The position numbers and the translations under genes are program-made. Shown piece after piece: positions 8,707 to 16,862 of a stretch of DNA of 39,958 nucleotides. The stretch comes from Draconibacterium orientale (GTDB lineage: Bacteria; Bacteroidota; Bacteroidia; Bacteroidales; JAIFNL01): assembly GCA_022729915.1 (NCBI GenBank), contig DZBP01000010.1, forward strand, positions 1-39,958, given 5' to 3'. The notes below the pieces were generated by a model. That model saw nothing but the letters and a program-made list of their open reading frames with translations, searched no databases and was not told where the DNA came from. Each line of letters begins with the position of its first letter. The stretch's first letter is position 1.

Positions 8707-11700
8707 CTAACGTTTGATTTCTTCACCAATGTATTTATTCCATTCTTCGGTTGTTAAATCTCTAGTAATGAGTGATTTTACTTTTTCAACATAATTTTTT
8801 AACGAGAGTTCCCAAAACCGCAAACTGCTATCGTAGCACAATGCGTATATTCTGTTATTTTTTATTGAAAGCTTCTTGACGTTTTGTTCGTGATCGCTTA
8901 TAGTTATGGGGCTTGCTTCAAAATCAGTAACCGAATAAAGATTAATGCGTTCATCGTCTGTTGCAATAGCCAAAGTACTTGAATTTTCGTCAAAAACTAA
9001 ATTACTCACTCCTGCCGAACTTGCATAAATTGAAGTTTTAAATGTTATTTTATCGGAAACAGTAAAAACATCAATTACACCATTAGAATATCCAACCGCT
9101 AACAAACTTTGGTCTGGAGAAATTGCGATAGCAGTTGCTCTATTTTTTTTAGTTGAAATATTCTTTTTCTCATAACTATCTAAATCAATTCCAATAATAT
9201 TTCCGTTGTTGCAAGCTGCAAACATCATGTTCTTTTTGGGGACAAAAACAAAATCATTTATTCTTTCTTCAAAAACAATTTCGATAATTAATTTGGGCTT
9301 TTTTTGGTCGAAGCTCCAAATTTTTAAAGCAGGTCCCCTATCAGAAATTGCAATTGTTGAATTACTCAATTTAATAGCTCCACGAATGTAGTCGCTATAA
9401 TCTGGAAATTTTTCTACCTGATTATTTTCGTAATCCCACAGATAAGCTGTTTTGTCTTCGTAACCAATAATGGCATACTTTGCGTCAAGTACATACGATG
9501 AATTTACTGGAATTTTAGACGATAAAGTCTTTGAAACAGAGGGTTTTCCGCCATTAAAATCGTATTTTTGGAGTTTTCCATGTTTTGAAACTAACGTAAT
9601 AAGTCCGTTGAGGCTCATGTTTGTGAAATTTTCTTTCTCAAGCGGGATTATATTTTTTTCGCCCGAATTAAGAATTGCAAAATTCAAGGCTTTATAAATT
9701 TCAGGGTCTTGCTCTGAACCTCCGTAATCTTTATTAAATTTATATGCTTGGTAAGCCAAAAGTAAATTCACTTGTTTATCGTTGTAATTTTGCTTCGATT
9801 TTAATGCTAAAGACTGTGCCATAGCTAAATACGACAAAACATTTGCTCTTTCACGCTCCGACTCGGCAATTTTGCGTTCGTTTTCAGAAAGTAAGCGCAT
9901 TTCTTCGGCTTTATCGCGAGCCAATTTTGCATTTTCGGCTTCTTTTTTTGCATATTCGGAGCTTAATTCGGCAAGAGCACGCATTTTTTGTGCATCGGTT
10001 TTAGCACTATCGGAAAGCAATTTTGCAACCAAAGCTTCGTAAGCATTTAGCTCGGCACGTTTTTTTTCTTCTTCGGCAAGTTCGGTTGCTTTTATGGCTA
10101 TTTCTTTCTGGTCTTCGGCTATTTCTTTTTGTTTTTCAGCCTTCTTTTTTTGTTGTTCTATCAAAACAGCTTGCGTTTCGGCATATTTTCGAGCGGTATT
10201 TGCTAAAAATGCCACACCCGAAAGAGTAACAATTATTATAAGAGCTGCTATAAGTAAAATAGTGCGCAAACGCTGTTGTTTTCTCTTTAGTGCAAGTAAA
10301 TATTTTCTGCTGGCTTGTAAAAATTCAACAATTTCAGAAGAAAGTATTTCGGCATTTTCGAGTTTTTCTTCTTTAGAAAAAGCGTTCATGTCGTACTTTG
10401 CAATCCAATATTTATTTGGTTTGCTTTTGTTGTACCAATCTTCAAAATAGGCAAGTGCACCGGCAGCCAATAAAAAGCCATCGGCTTTGTTGTTGTCTTT
10501 CCACCGGTTTAATTGAATTTGAAAATCTTTCAGATTAGAAAGATTGTCCATTTCTTCGGCTTCCCATTCTTGTAAGTATTTCCAATTTCTAATGAGAGCC
10601 TCGTGTGTAATATCGAACGTGTCGTCAGCCGAAAGATATTGAGTAGCAATATCTTCATCGTTTATAAATGGTCTAACAAAAGTACTGTCTTGCAAACGAT
10701 AAATATTCATTACACCACAAACTATTTCGTAAGAAATGTGAGGAACGTTTATAATTTGAGTTATTTCTCGTAAAGTAATTCGGTTTCTAACGGCTCTTCC
10801 TTCATCTATTTTAGTAAGTGATTTGAAAGCAATTTTAATAATTAATTGAGCATCTGCTTTGGTAATGTTTTGTTTAGCCCAATCAATATTTTGCGAAAAA
10901 TAATCGAACGATTTTTCATACAAAATGTTTGCGTGAGTATTTAAAACATTGGTAAGCATAGGTTTATCGTAGTAAACTTGCCTAAAATCTTCAATTTCTA
11001 AAAGCCAAGCATCAAAATTTTCTCTATCTTCGGCTTTTAAAATTTTACTAGGCATTCCGGCTATTTTGGCTAAATGCAATAAATTAAGTTCTTGATTTCC
11101 ATCGTCAGCTACTTTCCAAAGCCTGTTCATAATGTGCTGAAGCAGTGGAAGTTGGTCAAAACCATTTGGTAAATCGTTAATTAATTTTTCCGAAAGACTT
11201 TTAGAAACTTTTCCACCTGATAAAATGGCAGGTTCTTCGATAATTTGTTGAAGCTCATTCCGCTTCAAACGTGGAACAAAAAACTGGCTAAAGCCAATAA
11301 ATTCGGGTAATCCTTTAAATGCAACACTCTGGCTTATGTAGTCGGAGCGCATAGTAAAAGCTATGTAAATAGGCAAATCGGCTTCGGAAGCTATTCGAGC
11401 TGTTTCGAGCAGTAAGTTGATGGTTGTGTATGCATTAGCCGAAGGTTTATTGTTGCTAAAATTCTCGGAATTGGTAAAAAATTCTTCAAATTGGTCAGCC
11501 AAAATAAATAAATTTGAAGCACTTTGCTTCATTTTTTTTTGCTCTTCTTTGCTTGCATTTATCCACTTTTCTGAATTATAATCGATGTAAAATTTTGATT
11601 CTTTGTAAAGCGAAGTTAAAGCCGAAAAACCATAGCCCAATTCTTCCTCCACAAATGCTGCATCGAGTTCTAAATGCTGCGAAATAGTGCGTGCTAAATT

Positions 11701-11967
11701 TTGCAAAGGACTGCGTTCGGGGCGGAAATCGGTGATGAGCCAATTGCTAAATTTTGCTCTAAAAAATCCAGCTCTTGCATTAGGAATTACGCCTGCATAC
11801 ACCAAGGACGATTTTCCATCGCCAGAAGCTCCGGTTATCATCACAAACTTTTTTTCTTCCAGTTGGCGAATAATTTGCCGAATGTGTACTTCTCTACCTT
11901 TAAAGAAAATGGATTCATTTTCAGTAAAAGGACGCAAACCCGGATATGGACAAATTTTCTTTTCCAC
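8707..11967 (-). CDS. nSTAND1 NTPase with transmembrane helix, coiled coil and WD40-like propeller
   Basis: A 1086-residue STAND-class protein. It opens with CPYPGLRPF (typical of nSTAND1), then FFKGRE and the P-loop GASGDGKSS (46-54). Walker B is LFILADQFEEFF (~153-164), and DITHEALIRNW (452-462) marks the end of the STAND helical region. A strong membrane helix (~569-588, LLIAALIIIVTLSGVAFL) is followed by a Lys/Glu/Ala-rich coiled coil (~592-720), then a C-terminal WD40-like propeller (blades such as ISPDQSLLAVGYSNGVIDVF). STAND proteins act as NTP-driven switches that oligomerise when the sensor region binds a ligand. No effector domain is fused here, so the effector may be the TIR-like protein encoded just upstream (83 bases). 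If N-in, the propeller would lie outside the cytoplasm. Confidence 0.9.
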   Translation of the reverse strand: MEKKICPYPGLRPFTENESIFFKGREVHIRQIIRQLEEKKFVMITGASGDGKSSLVYAGVIPNARAGFFRAKFSNWLITDFRPERSPLQNLARTISQHLELDAAFVEEELGYGFSALTSLYKESKFYIDYNSEKWINASKEEQKKMKQSASNLFILADQFEEFFTNSENFSNNKPSANAYTTINLLLETARIASEADLPIYIAFTMRSDYISQSVAFKGLPEFIGFSQFFVPRLKRNELQQIIEEPAILSGGKVSKSLSEKLINDLPNGFDQLPLLQHIMNRLWKVADDGNQELNLLHLAKIAGMPSKILKAEDRENFDAWLLEIEDFRQVYYDKPMLTNVLNTHANILYEKSFDYFSQNIDWAKQNITKADAQLIIKIAFKSLTKIDEGRAVRNRITLREITQIINVPHISYEIVCGVMNIYRLQDSTFVRPFINDEDIATQYLSADDTFDITHEALIRNWKYLQEWEAEEMDNLSNLKDFQIQLNRWKDNNKADGFLLAAGALAYFEDWYNKSKPNKYWIAKYDMNAFSKEEKLENAEILSSEIVEFLQASRKYLLALKRKQQRLRTILLIAALIIIVTLSGVAFLANTARKYAETQAVLIEQQKKKAEKQKEIAEDQKEIAIKATELAEEEKKRAELNAYEALVAKLLSDSAKTDAQKMRALAELSSEYAKKEAENAKLARDKAEEMRLLSENERKIAESERERANVLSYLAMAQSLALKSKQNYNDKQVNLLLAYQAYKFNKDYGGSEQDPEIYKALNFAILNSGEKNIIPLEKENFTNMSLNGLITLVSKHGKLQKYDFNGGKPSVSKTLSSKIPVNSSYVLDAKYAIIGYEDKTAYLWDYENNQVEKFPDYSDYIRGAIKLSNSTIAISDRGPALKIWSFDQKKPKLIIEIVFEERINDFVFVPKKNMMFAACNNGNIIGIDLDSYEKKNISTKKNRATAIAISPDQSLLAVGYSNGVIDVFTVSDKITFKTSIYASSAGVSNLVFDENSSTLAIATDDERINLYSVTDFEASPITISDHEQNVKKLSIKNNRIYALCYDSSLRFWELSLKNYVEKVKSLITRDLTTEEWNKYIGEEIKR

Positions 11968-12050
11968 TATTATTGTATTTAACTGATTTTAAGCTTATAA
12001 AAAAGGAAAATAGATTGAATCAAATGCAAAGAAAACTTCATAAGTAATTT

Positions 12051-12950
12051 TTAATTTTTAATTGCATCTAAGTGTACTTTTATTTCCAAAGGCATCAATT
12101 CAGCCGAAAGCATCATCGAATTTACATTTGGTATTGCAATATTCTTATTTTCATTGGTTTCTGTTTCTAAATCGCCCAAAAATAAAATAGGCGTTTGAGA
12201 AGAAGCACCTCCGGTTTTGTTCCAAACTTGCTGAACAAAATGAGTTGCCCAATCAGAAGTTCTATTAAAATAAATTACAAGTAACTTGGTCTTAGTCATT
12301 TGATTAGCAATAAAAGTCATGTAATCATCTGGCGAACTCTGAACAATGCCTAATTTTGTAACATCGGCAATATCACTAACCAATTCAATAATTTCATGGG
12401 CTTCATCTTCATCTAATTCATTGTAAATAAAGAAAATATCAGTATCTTTAATGTCTTTTATTTCTTTCTTGTCTGAAAGCATAATCGAGCGAAGGTCTTC
12501 CACAAAAACTACTGGCGACTCATGGTTTGAATACACCATGTTTGACGAAATATTGTTGCGCACAGAGTTAATAAAATCTTCTTGCGAAGCATCTAAAGGC
12601 TTATCAATCAAATCTTGAGGATACCAAATAAATATTTTAGATATTACATTTTCTTTTTGATAATTTTGAGCTACATAAAACTGAAATTCACTCAACGAGG
12701 TTTGTTTTTTATTCTGTATTATTTTCCCATACGAATGCCCTAAAATATGAATAGTGCAATCCGCTTTTTTTACTTCGTCTAATATTCTGTTAGTCAGAAT
12801 TTCATCGTCTATTTCTTCGTAGTTGGCGTTGAGAAAAATTATTTCCATACCAGCTCTGACCAAGATTTTACTCAAAAAATCTTGGGTTGATTTCATTTCT
12901 TCCGACACGTCTGATAAGAAAACTCTAATTGTATCTACGTTTTTCGACAT
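12051..12950 (-). CDS. TIR-like/DUF4062-like protein, probable partner of the nSTAND NTPase
   Basis: A 299-residue soluble protein with two alpha/beta halves. The N-terminal half starts IRVFLSDVSEEM and continues with IIFLNANYEEIDDE and CTIHILGHSYGK, the strand-turn pattern of DUF4062 and TIR-like domains in bacterial STAND systems. The second half (~168-275) repeats a TIR-like pattern (IFFIYNELDEDEAHEII, LLVIYFNRTSDWATHF, PILFLGDLE). No clear catalytic TIR Glu can be assigned by eye, so NADase activity is not claimed. It is the first gene of the minus-strand set. Whether it is effector, adaptor or sensor is unknown. Confidence 0.72.
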   Translation of the reverse strand: MSKNVDTIRVFLSDVSEEMKSTQDFLSKILVRAGMEIIFLNANYEEIDDEILTNRILDEVKKADCTIHILGHSYGKIIQNKKQTSLSEFQFYVAQNYQKENVISKIFIWYPQDLIDKPLDASQEDFINSVRNNISSNMVYSNHESPVVFVEDLRSIMLSDKKEIKDIKDTDIFFIYNELDEDEAHEIIELVSDIADVTKLGIVQSSPDDYMTFIANQMTKTKLLVIYFNRTSDWATHFVQQVWNKTGGASSQTPILFLGDLETETNENKNIAIPNVNSMMLSAELMPLEIKVHLDAIKN

Positions 12951-13043
12951 TTACCTTATTTTTTGTTTGTTTTTGTACAAAACTTTTTAAGCGATATCTA
13001 TTATTTTAGATAACTTCAAAATTAGTTATTTTATTTGTTTTTT

Positions 13044-13051
13044 CAAAGTTA
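13044..13051 (-). promoter_or_regulatory. Putative -7 element upstream of the TIR-like/STAND gene set
   Basis: Minus-strand TAACTTTG at 13051-13044 matches TAnnTTTG exactly, about 93 bases before the ATG ending at 12950. No clear TTTG is found 19-21 bases upstream, only GTTT at about that spacing. It is the best promoter candidate for the five-gene set. Confidence 0.35.
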
Positions 13052-13235
13052 AAAGGCATTAAATATTGTTAAACACTCAAAATATATATATTATTATACT
13101 TACTAATTTATTTTTATTTGAAAAATTAAGGTATTCAAATAATTTAAAATAAAATATTTAACAATTGTATAAAAATAAATAATGTACAAAAAGTTTTTTT
13201 TAAAATTCATTATTAATTTAAAGAGAATCTTTTGT

Positions 13236-13345
13236 AAAAGTAAAGATTCTAAAGTGTAGGTATTTACAGAAAAAAAGATAAAGAAAACAAAAATATATAA
13301 AAATATTAGAGTGTTTTTAAGAAAAAATAATATTAAAATAATAGA
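13236..13345. repeat. Diverged duplicate of the 4826-4920 segment (copy B)
   Basis: This is the second copy of the SpoIIE 3' flank, recognised by AAAGTAAAGATTCTAAAGTG, AGGTATTT and AAAAATATAT in the same order and orientation as at 4826. It lies just left of the SpoIIE remnant at 13501, as expected for a duplicated locus. Confidence 0.65.
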
Positions 13346-13373
13346 TTTAGAATATAATACACAATGTTGTTTA

Positions 13374-13454
13374 GTTAAGATTTATTCTAAAAAGAAAAAT
13401 TCTATTCGCGAAACAGTTCAAAACCGCAAAACGAGTAGAGTTTTCTAACTTAAC
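13374..13454. repeat. 81-bp imperfect inverted repeat
   Basis: GTTAAG (13374-13379) and CTTAAC (13449-13454) bound a segment containing a further weak inverted repeat, CTATTCG/CGAGTAG. It falls in the extra ~90 bases that copy B has relative to copy A, so it may be an insertion or a structured leader. No T-run follows. Confidence 0.35.
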
Positions 13455-13500
13455 TTCATTAATGTAATGTAATGCAATAAAATACAAACGCCAACAAATT

Positions 13501-13640
13501 TTACAACTCAATACCGATAATTAATTAAAGTTTCGTTTCAAAAAACAAAATATAAAAACACTAAAAACGCTTACTACAATTGAGAGAACAGCACAAAAAC
13601 AGCTATTTAAAAAAAAAGCATTATTTATAATTTTTTTATC
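13501..13640 (-). pseudogene. Internally deleted remnant of a second SpoIIE phosphatase gene
   Basis: Minus-strand sequence matches both ends of the intact gene at 4999-6213. The right part (about 13525-13630) is nearly colinear with the membrane-helix codons: the intact SVFSVFMFWFLKRKFN reads SVFSVFIFCFLKRNFN here. The left part (13501-13520) encodes IIGIEL plus stop, aligning with the intact terminus IIGFQL plus stop. About 1.09 kb between them (most of the coiled coil and the whole phosphatase domain) is missing, and an in-frame TAA sits at the junction. Mostly conservative changes in the surviving helix suggest it was once a working gene. Confidence 0.8.
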
Positions 13641-13698
13641 TCAGTAAGTTTTTGTTATTTTGCCGTTTCAAAAATAGAAATTCACTTATTTGAAAATA

Positions 13699-14046
13699 AT
13701 GTTTGCTGAAATTTATATACAAGGACCGCTTTTAGGACTGTTTGCTTTTTTTGCCATTGGTATTTTTCACCCCATAGTAGTCAAAGCTGAATATTATTTC
13801 AGCAAAAAAATAGGTTGGATTTTTTTGCTGTTTGGAGTTATTCTTTCTTCATTTTCACTGTTTGTAGAGGGTTTTTGGAGTTATGTATTGGGTGTTTTTG
13901 GGTTTGCTCTATTCTGGAGTGTGCTGGAAATTATAGAACAACACAAACGAGTTTTGAAAGGCAGAGCCAAGCGAAATCCAAATAGAGTTTACGAACAAAA
14001 AAACGAACAAAAATGGAAACTCTCAATTTTGATGGGATTATTTTAG
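13699..14046 (+). CDS. DUF4491 family small membrane protein (copy 1)
   Basis: I choose the ATG at 13699 (MFAEIYIQG, 115 residues) over the TTG at 13690. The protein has three hydrophobic segments and the family pattern IGIFHPIVVKAEYYFSKKIGW, FWSVLEIIEQ and a Lys/Arg tail (KGRAKRNPNR). It is longer than the usual ~95-100 residues because of a C-terminal extension that runs over the start of the next gene. DUF4491 has no known function and is common in Bacteroidota. It overlaps the next gene by 34 bases in another frame, suggesting translational coupling. Confidence 0.85.
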   Translation: MFAEIYIQGPLLGLFAFFAIGIFHPIVVKAEYYFSKKIGWIFLLFGVILSSFSLFVEGFWSYVLGVFGFALFWSVLEIIEQHKRVLKGRAKRNPNRVYEQKNEQKWKLSILMGLF

Positions 14047-14312
14047 GAGCAGCCAGTTTTTTGATTATCATGATTTCCCGATATTCGTGTATTGCGGGAG
14101 AATATCATTTTACAAAAAAAATATGGAAACTGTTCTTAATTATTGGAATTAGTAGTGTTGCTGCGGCTTTTTACATTCCCAACATGCTCGTTTCAGGCAT
14201 TATTGCTATTTTGGGTTTCTCTTATCTTTGGGGGATTCAGGAAGTTATAGAGCAAGAAGAGAGAGTAGCCAAAGGCTGGTTTCCTAAAAATCCAAAACGA
14301 ACCAATAAATAA
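14013..14312 (+). CDS. DUF4491 family small membrane protein (copy 2)
   Basis: A 99-residue protein with three hydrophobic stretches and the DUF4491 pattern ILGAASFLIIMISRY, GEYHFTKKIWKLF, LWGIQEVIEQEERVAKGWFPKNPKR. It is clearly a paralogue of the preceding gene: the AEYYFSKKIG/GEYHFTKKIW and LEIIEQ/QEVIEQ blocks align. It has the standard family C-terminus, whereas copy 1 is altered. The small gene that follows starts only 6 bases after its stop. Confidence 0.88.
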   Translation: METLNFDGIILGAASFLIIMISRYSCIAGEYHFTKKIWKLFLIIGISSVAAAFYIPNMLVSGIIAILGFSYLWGIQEVIEQEERVAKGWFPKNPKRTNK

Positions 14313-14318
14313 ATTACT

Positions 14319-14675
14319 ATGTTTTTTGTAGGTATTTTTTCTTCTCAAATAGCAACAATATTAATATATCTAGCGATATTCCTTTACTTTTCATTGTCGC
14401 TTGCTAGCCACGAAATGCCACAAAATTTACCATTAATCTTTTCTACTGAAAAGCAAATTGTTTTTGAAGAAAAAATAAATACTGAGCACTTTACAATATT
14501 TTCTTTCGCAAAAGAAAAAAATCAAAAAACAGAAAAACCGTCCTTTTACAAGCTCATTGAGTTTAGCTTATGCCGACTGAAAAATAATAATCACAAACAA
14601 ATACTCGAATCCAAATTAATTTATAGTTACCACCCCGAAAACAGTATTTTCAATCGCCCACCGCCTTGTGCCTAA
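14319..14675 (+). CDS. Small hydrophobic protein of unknown function preceding a TonB receptor
   Basis: A 118-residue ORF with a hydrophobic N-terminal segment (IATILIYLAIFLYFSLSLA; signal or single anchor), a polar Lys-rich middle and a short tail ending NRPPPCA. It starts 6 bases after the DUF4491 stop and lies on the strand of all neighbours, which supports a real gene. I do not recognise the family. Its position before a TonB receptor suggests an accessory of that uptake locus, but that is inference. Confidence 0.55.
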   Translation: MFFVGIFSSQIATILIYLAIFLYFSLSLASHEMPQNLPLIFSTEKQIVFEEKINTEHFTIFSFAKEKNQKTEKPSFYKLIEFSLCRLKNNNHKQILESKLIYSYHPENSIFNRPPPCA

Positions 14676-14735
14676 AAATCTCCAACAGGTAAGACTAATT
14701 AATTCAATATCAATAATTTAATATTCAATACTCAG

Positions 14736-14751
14736 TACAAAGTACTTTGTA
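14736..14751. repeat. 16-bp perfect palindrome ahead of the TonB receptor gene
   Basis: TACAAAGTACTTTGTA is perfectly self-complementary and lies 50 bases before the ATG at 14801, in a stretch with further CTCAGTA/CTCTGTACTTT echoes. It could be a dimeric regulator site. The same ACAAAGTAC core recurs in the hairpin at 16863-16895, so a generic repeat is also possible. Confidence 0.45.
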
Positions 14752-14800
14752 TCAAATACATTGTGCAAACTACTCTGTACTTTAAAAATTCAATCGCAAA

Positions 14801-16846
14801 ATGAAAAAAATCATTATATTATTCCTATTCTTCATTCCTTATGTAGCCAATGCGCAAATAAAGGATACCATTAATTTAGAAGAAGTTACCATTAGTGCCG
14901 ACAAACAAGGTGGCAAATTGCAAAACATTCCCATTAGTGTAACTCATATTGCGTCTAAAAAACTCGAAATTCAGAATATCAACAACTTAACAGATTTGAG
15001 CGCACGCATTCCCAATTTATTTATGCCCGATTACGGTTCGAGGTTAACAACACCAATCTTTATTAGAGGAATTGGTGCTAGAATCAATTCTCCCTCAGTA
15101 GGTTTGTATGTAGATGGTGTTCCTTATTTCGACAAAGGTTCATTTAATTTTGAGTTTTTCAATGTTCAGAAAATTGAAGTGCTGCGTGGACCTCAAGGTA
15201 CTCTTTATGGTAGAAATACCATGGGCGGGTTAATTAAGATTTATACCCTCGAAAATCAAGATTATCCCAATGGTAGTTTTTATTCCGAATATGGAAACTA
15301 CAACCAAATAAAATCTGTTTTGCATTACAACATGCCGATAAGCCCAAACTTAACGCTCTCTTTTGATGGTGCATACACTCACAACGATGGAAATGTTACC
15401 AATAGTTTTACCAACACCAAAGCCGATGAATTAGATACTTATTCAGGGCAACTCAAATTAAATTACAAACCATCGGAAAAGCTGAAAATTACTTTTGCTA
15501 CAAATTTTGAAGACAACGACCAAGCCGGATATCCTTATGCGGTGTACAATGTAGAAACAAAAATAATTTCCGATGTAAATTATGACAAAGCAAGCTCCTA
15601 CAAACGCAAACAAAGCTCCAACGGTTTGAACATAGAATACACTGCTCCTAAATTTGTAATAAACTCCTCTACCAGCTTTCAATACGTTGAAGACCAGCAA
15701 GCGATAGACCAAGACTTTACCAATGCCGCAACGTATTTTGTTACTCAAGACCGAAACCGAAAAACTGTGGCTCAAGAATTTAATATCAACTCAAGCGAAA
15801 AATCGAAAATAAAATGGCTTTTGGGTACTTTCGCTTTTAACGAAGACGAAGATAAGGAAGTAATTGTAAATGTGCTTAGCAACGGAATGATAATGCTCAA
15901 AGATTATGTTCAAATATCCAAAGGAATAGCTTTTTACGGACAAACTACTTTGCCTTTGGGCAAATTTGATTTTACTGCCGGACTGCGTTACGACATGGAA
16001 AAAGCAAATTTAGTGTACAACTACGAACGTACTCTCGCCGGAAATACTTCGCACATCAATGATTTTGACAACAGTCTCAATTTTTCGCAACTGTTGCCAC
16101 GATTTGCCATTAATTTTCATGCAAATGAAAATTTAACAATGTACCATTCTATATCAAAAGGTTACAAAGCCGGAAACTTCAATTCAACCTTCACTCGCGA
16201 CGAAGATATTAGTTTCAAACCAGAGTACAGCATCAATTATGAAATTGGAGTAAAATCATCGTTTTTCAACAGAAAACTAACGGCAAATTTGGCTGCATTT
16301 TACATTGACTGGAAAGACCAACAAATTTACCAACCCGTACCCGAAGGAACAGGTTCAATGCTTAAAAATGCAGGCAAATCATTGAGCAAAGGTATTGAAT
16401 TAGAGATAAATACACGCCCTAGCAAAAATTTTGACATTTGGTTGGGTGTAGGATTAAACGAAGCTAAGTTTGTGGATTACCAACGAGACGAAAACACAAA
16501 TTACGGACAAAATTACATTCCATACATTCCCAAATACACTCTCAATGCAGGAATAAATTATACGGTTTTTGTAAAATCGAAACTTATTAAACAAATTGTA
16601 ATGAATTCAAACTATCAACTGTTTGGCAAATTATACTGGAACGACGACAATGTGGCTTACCAAGATGCTTACGGAATATTGAATGCAAAAATTTCGGTTA
16701 GTTCAAGAATATTCCAATGGGGCTTTTGGGGAAAAAATCTAATTTCGGCTGAATACAATGCCTTTTACTTTGAGGCTTTAGGCAAATCTTATGTACAAAA
16801 AGGAAAACCTATTCAGTTTGGTCTCTTTGCCAAAGTAAATTTCTAA
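14801..16846 (+). CDS. TonB-dependent outer-membrane receptor, candidate porphyrin/heme-precursor or siderophore importer
   Basis: A 681-residue receptor with a signal peptide (FFIPYVANAQ, cleavage ~19), a TonB-box-like EEVTISADK, a plug domain (IPISVTHIASKKLE, FIRGIGARINSPSVGLYVDGVP, VEVLRGPQGTLYGRNTMGG in degenerate form) and a barrel ending in an aromatic residue (LFAKVNF). It lacks the carboxypeptidase-D-like extension of the receptor at 1-2265. Downstream genes encode an MFS permease and two late heme-synthesis enzymes. A porphyrin precursor is therefore the substrate I favour; a ferric siderophore is the main alternative. Confidence 0.9.
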   Translation: MKKIIILFLFFIPYVANAQIKDTINLEEVTISADKQGGKLQNIPISVTHIASKKLEIQNINNLTDLSARIPNLFMPDYGSRLTTPIFIRGIGARINSPSVGLYVDGVPYFDKGSFNFEFFNVQKIEVLRGPQGTLYGRNTMGGLIKIYTLENQDYPNGSFYSEYGNYNQIKSVLHYNMPISPNLTLSFDGAYTHNDGNVTNSFTNTKADELDTYSGQLKLNYKPSEKLKITFATNFEDNDQAGYPYAVYNVETKIISDVNYDKASSYKRKQSSNGLNIEYTAPKFVINSSTSFQYVEDQQAIDQDFTNAATYFVTQDRNRKTVAQEFNINSSEKSKIKWLLGTFAFNEDEDKEVIVNVLSNGMIMLKDYVQISKGIAFYGQTTLPLGKFDFTAGLRYDMEKANLVYNYERTLAGNTSHINDFDNSLNFSQLLPRFAINFHANENLTMYHSISKGYKAGNFNSTFTRDEDISFKPEYSINYEIGVKSSFFNRKLTANLAAFYIDWKDQQIYQPVPEGTGSMLKNAGKSLSKGIELEINTRPSKNFDIWLGVGLNEAKFVDYQRDENTNYGQNYIPYIPKYTLNAGINYTVFVKSKLIKQIVMNSNYQLFGKLYWNDDNVAYQDAYGILNAKISVSSRIFQWGFWGKNLISAEYNAFYFEALGKSYVQKGKPIQFGLFAKVNF

Positions 16847-16862
16847 CAAAATAGTAAAAAAT

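Noticed and set aside
10094-10450. 118-residue + strand ORF with hydrophobic and Cys-rich sequence
   Set aside because: Antisense to the coiled-coil part of the nSTAND gene; composition is the mirror of Lys/Glu-rich codons.
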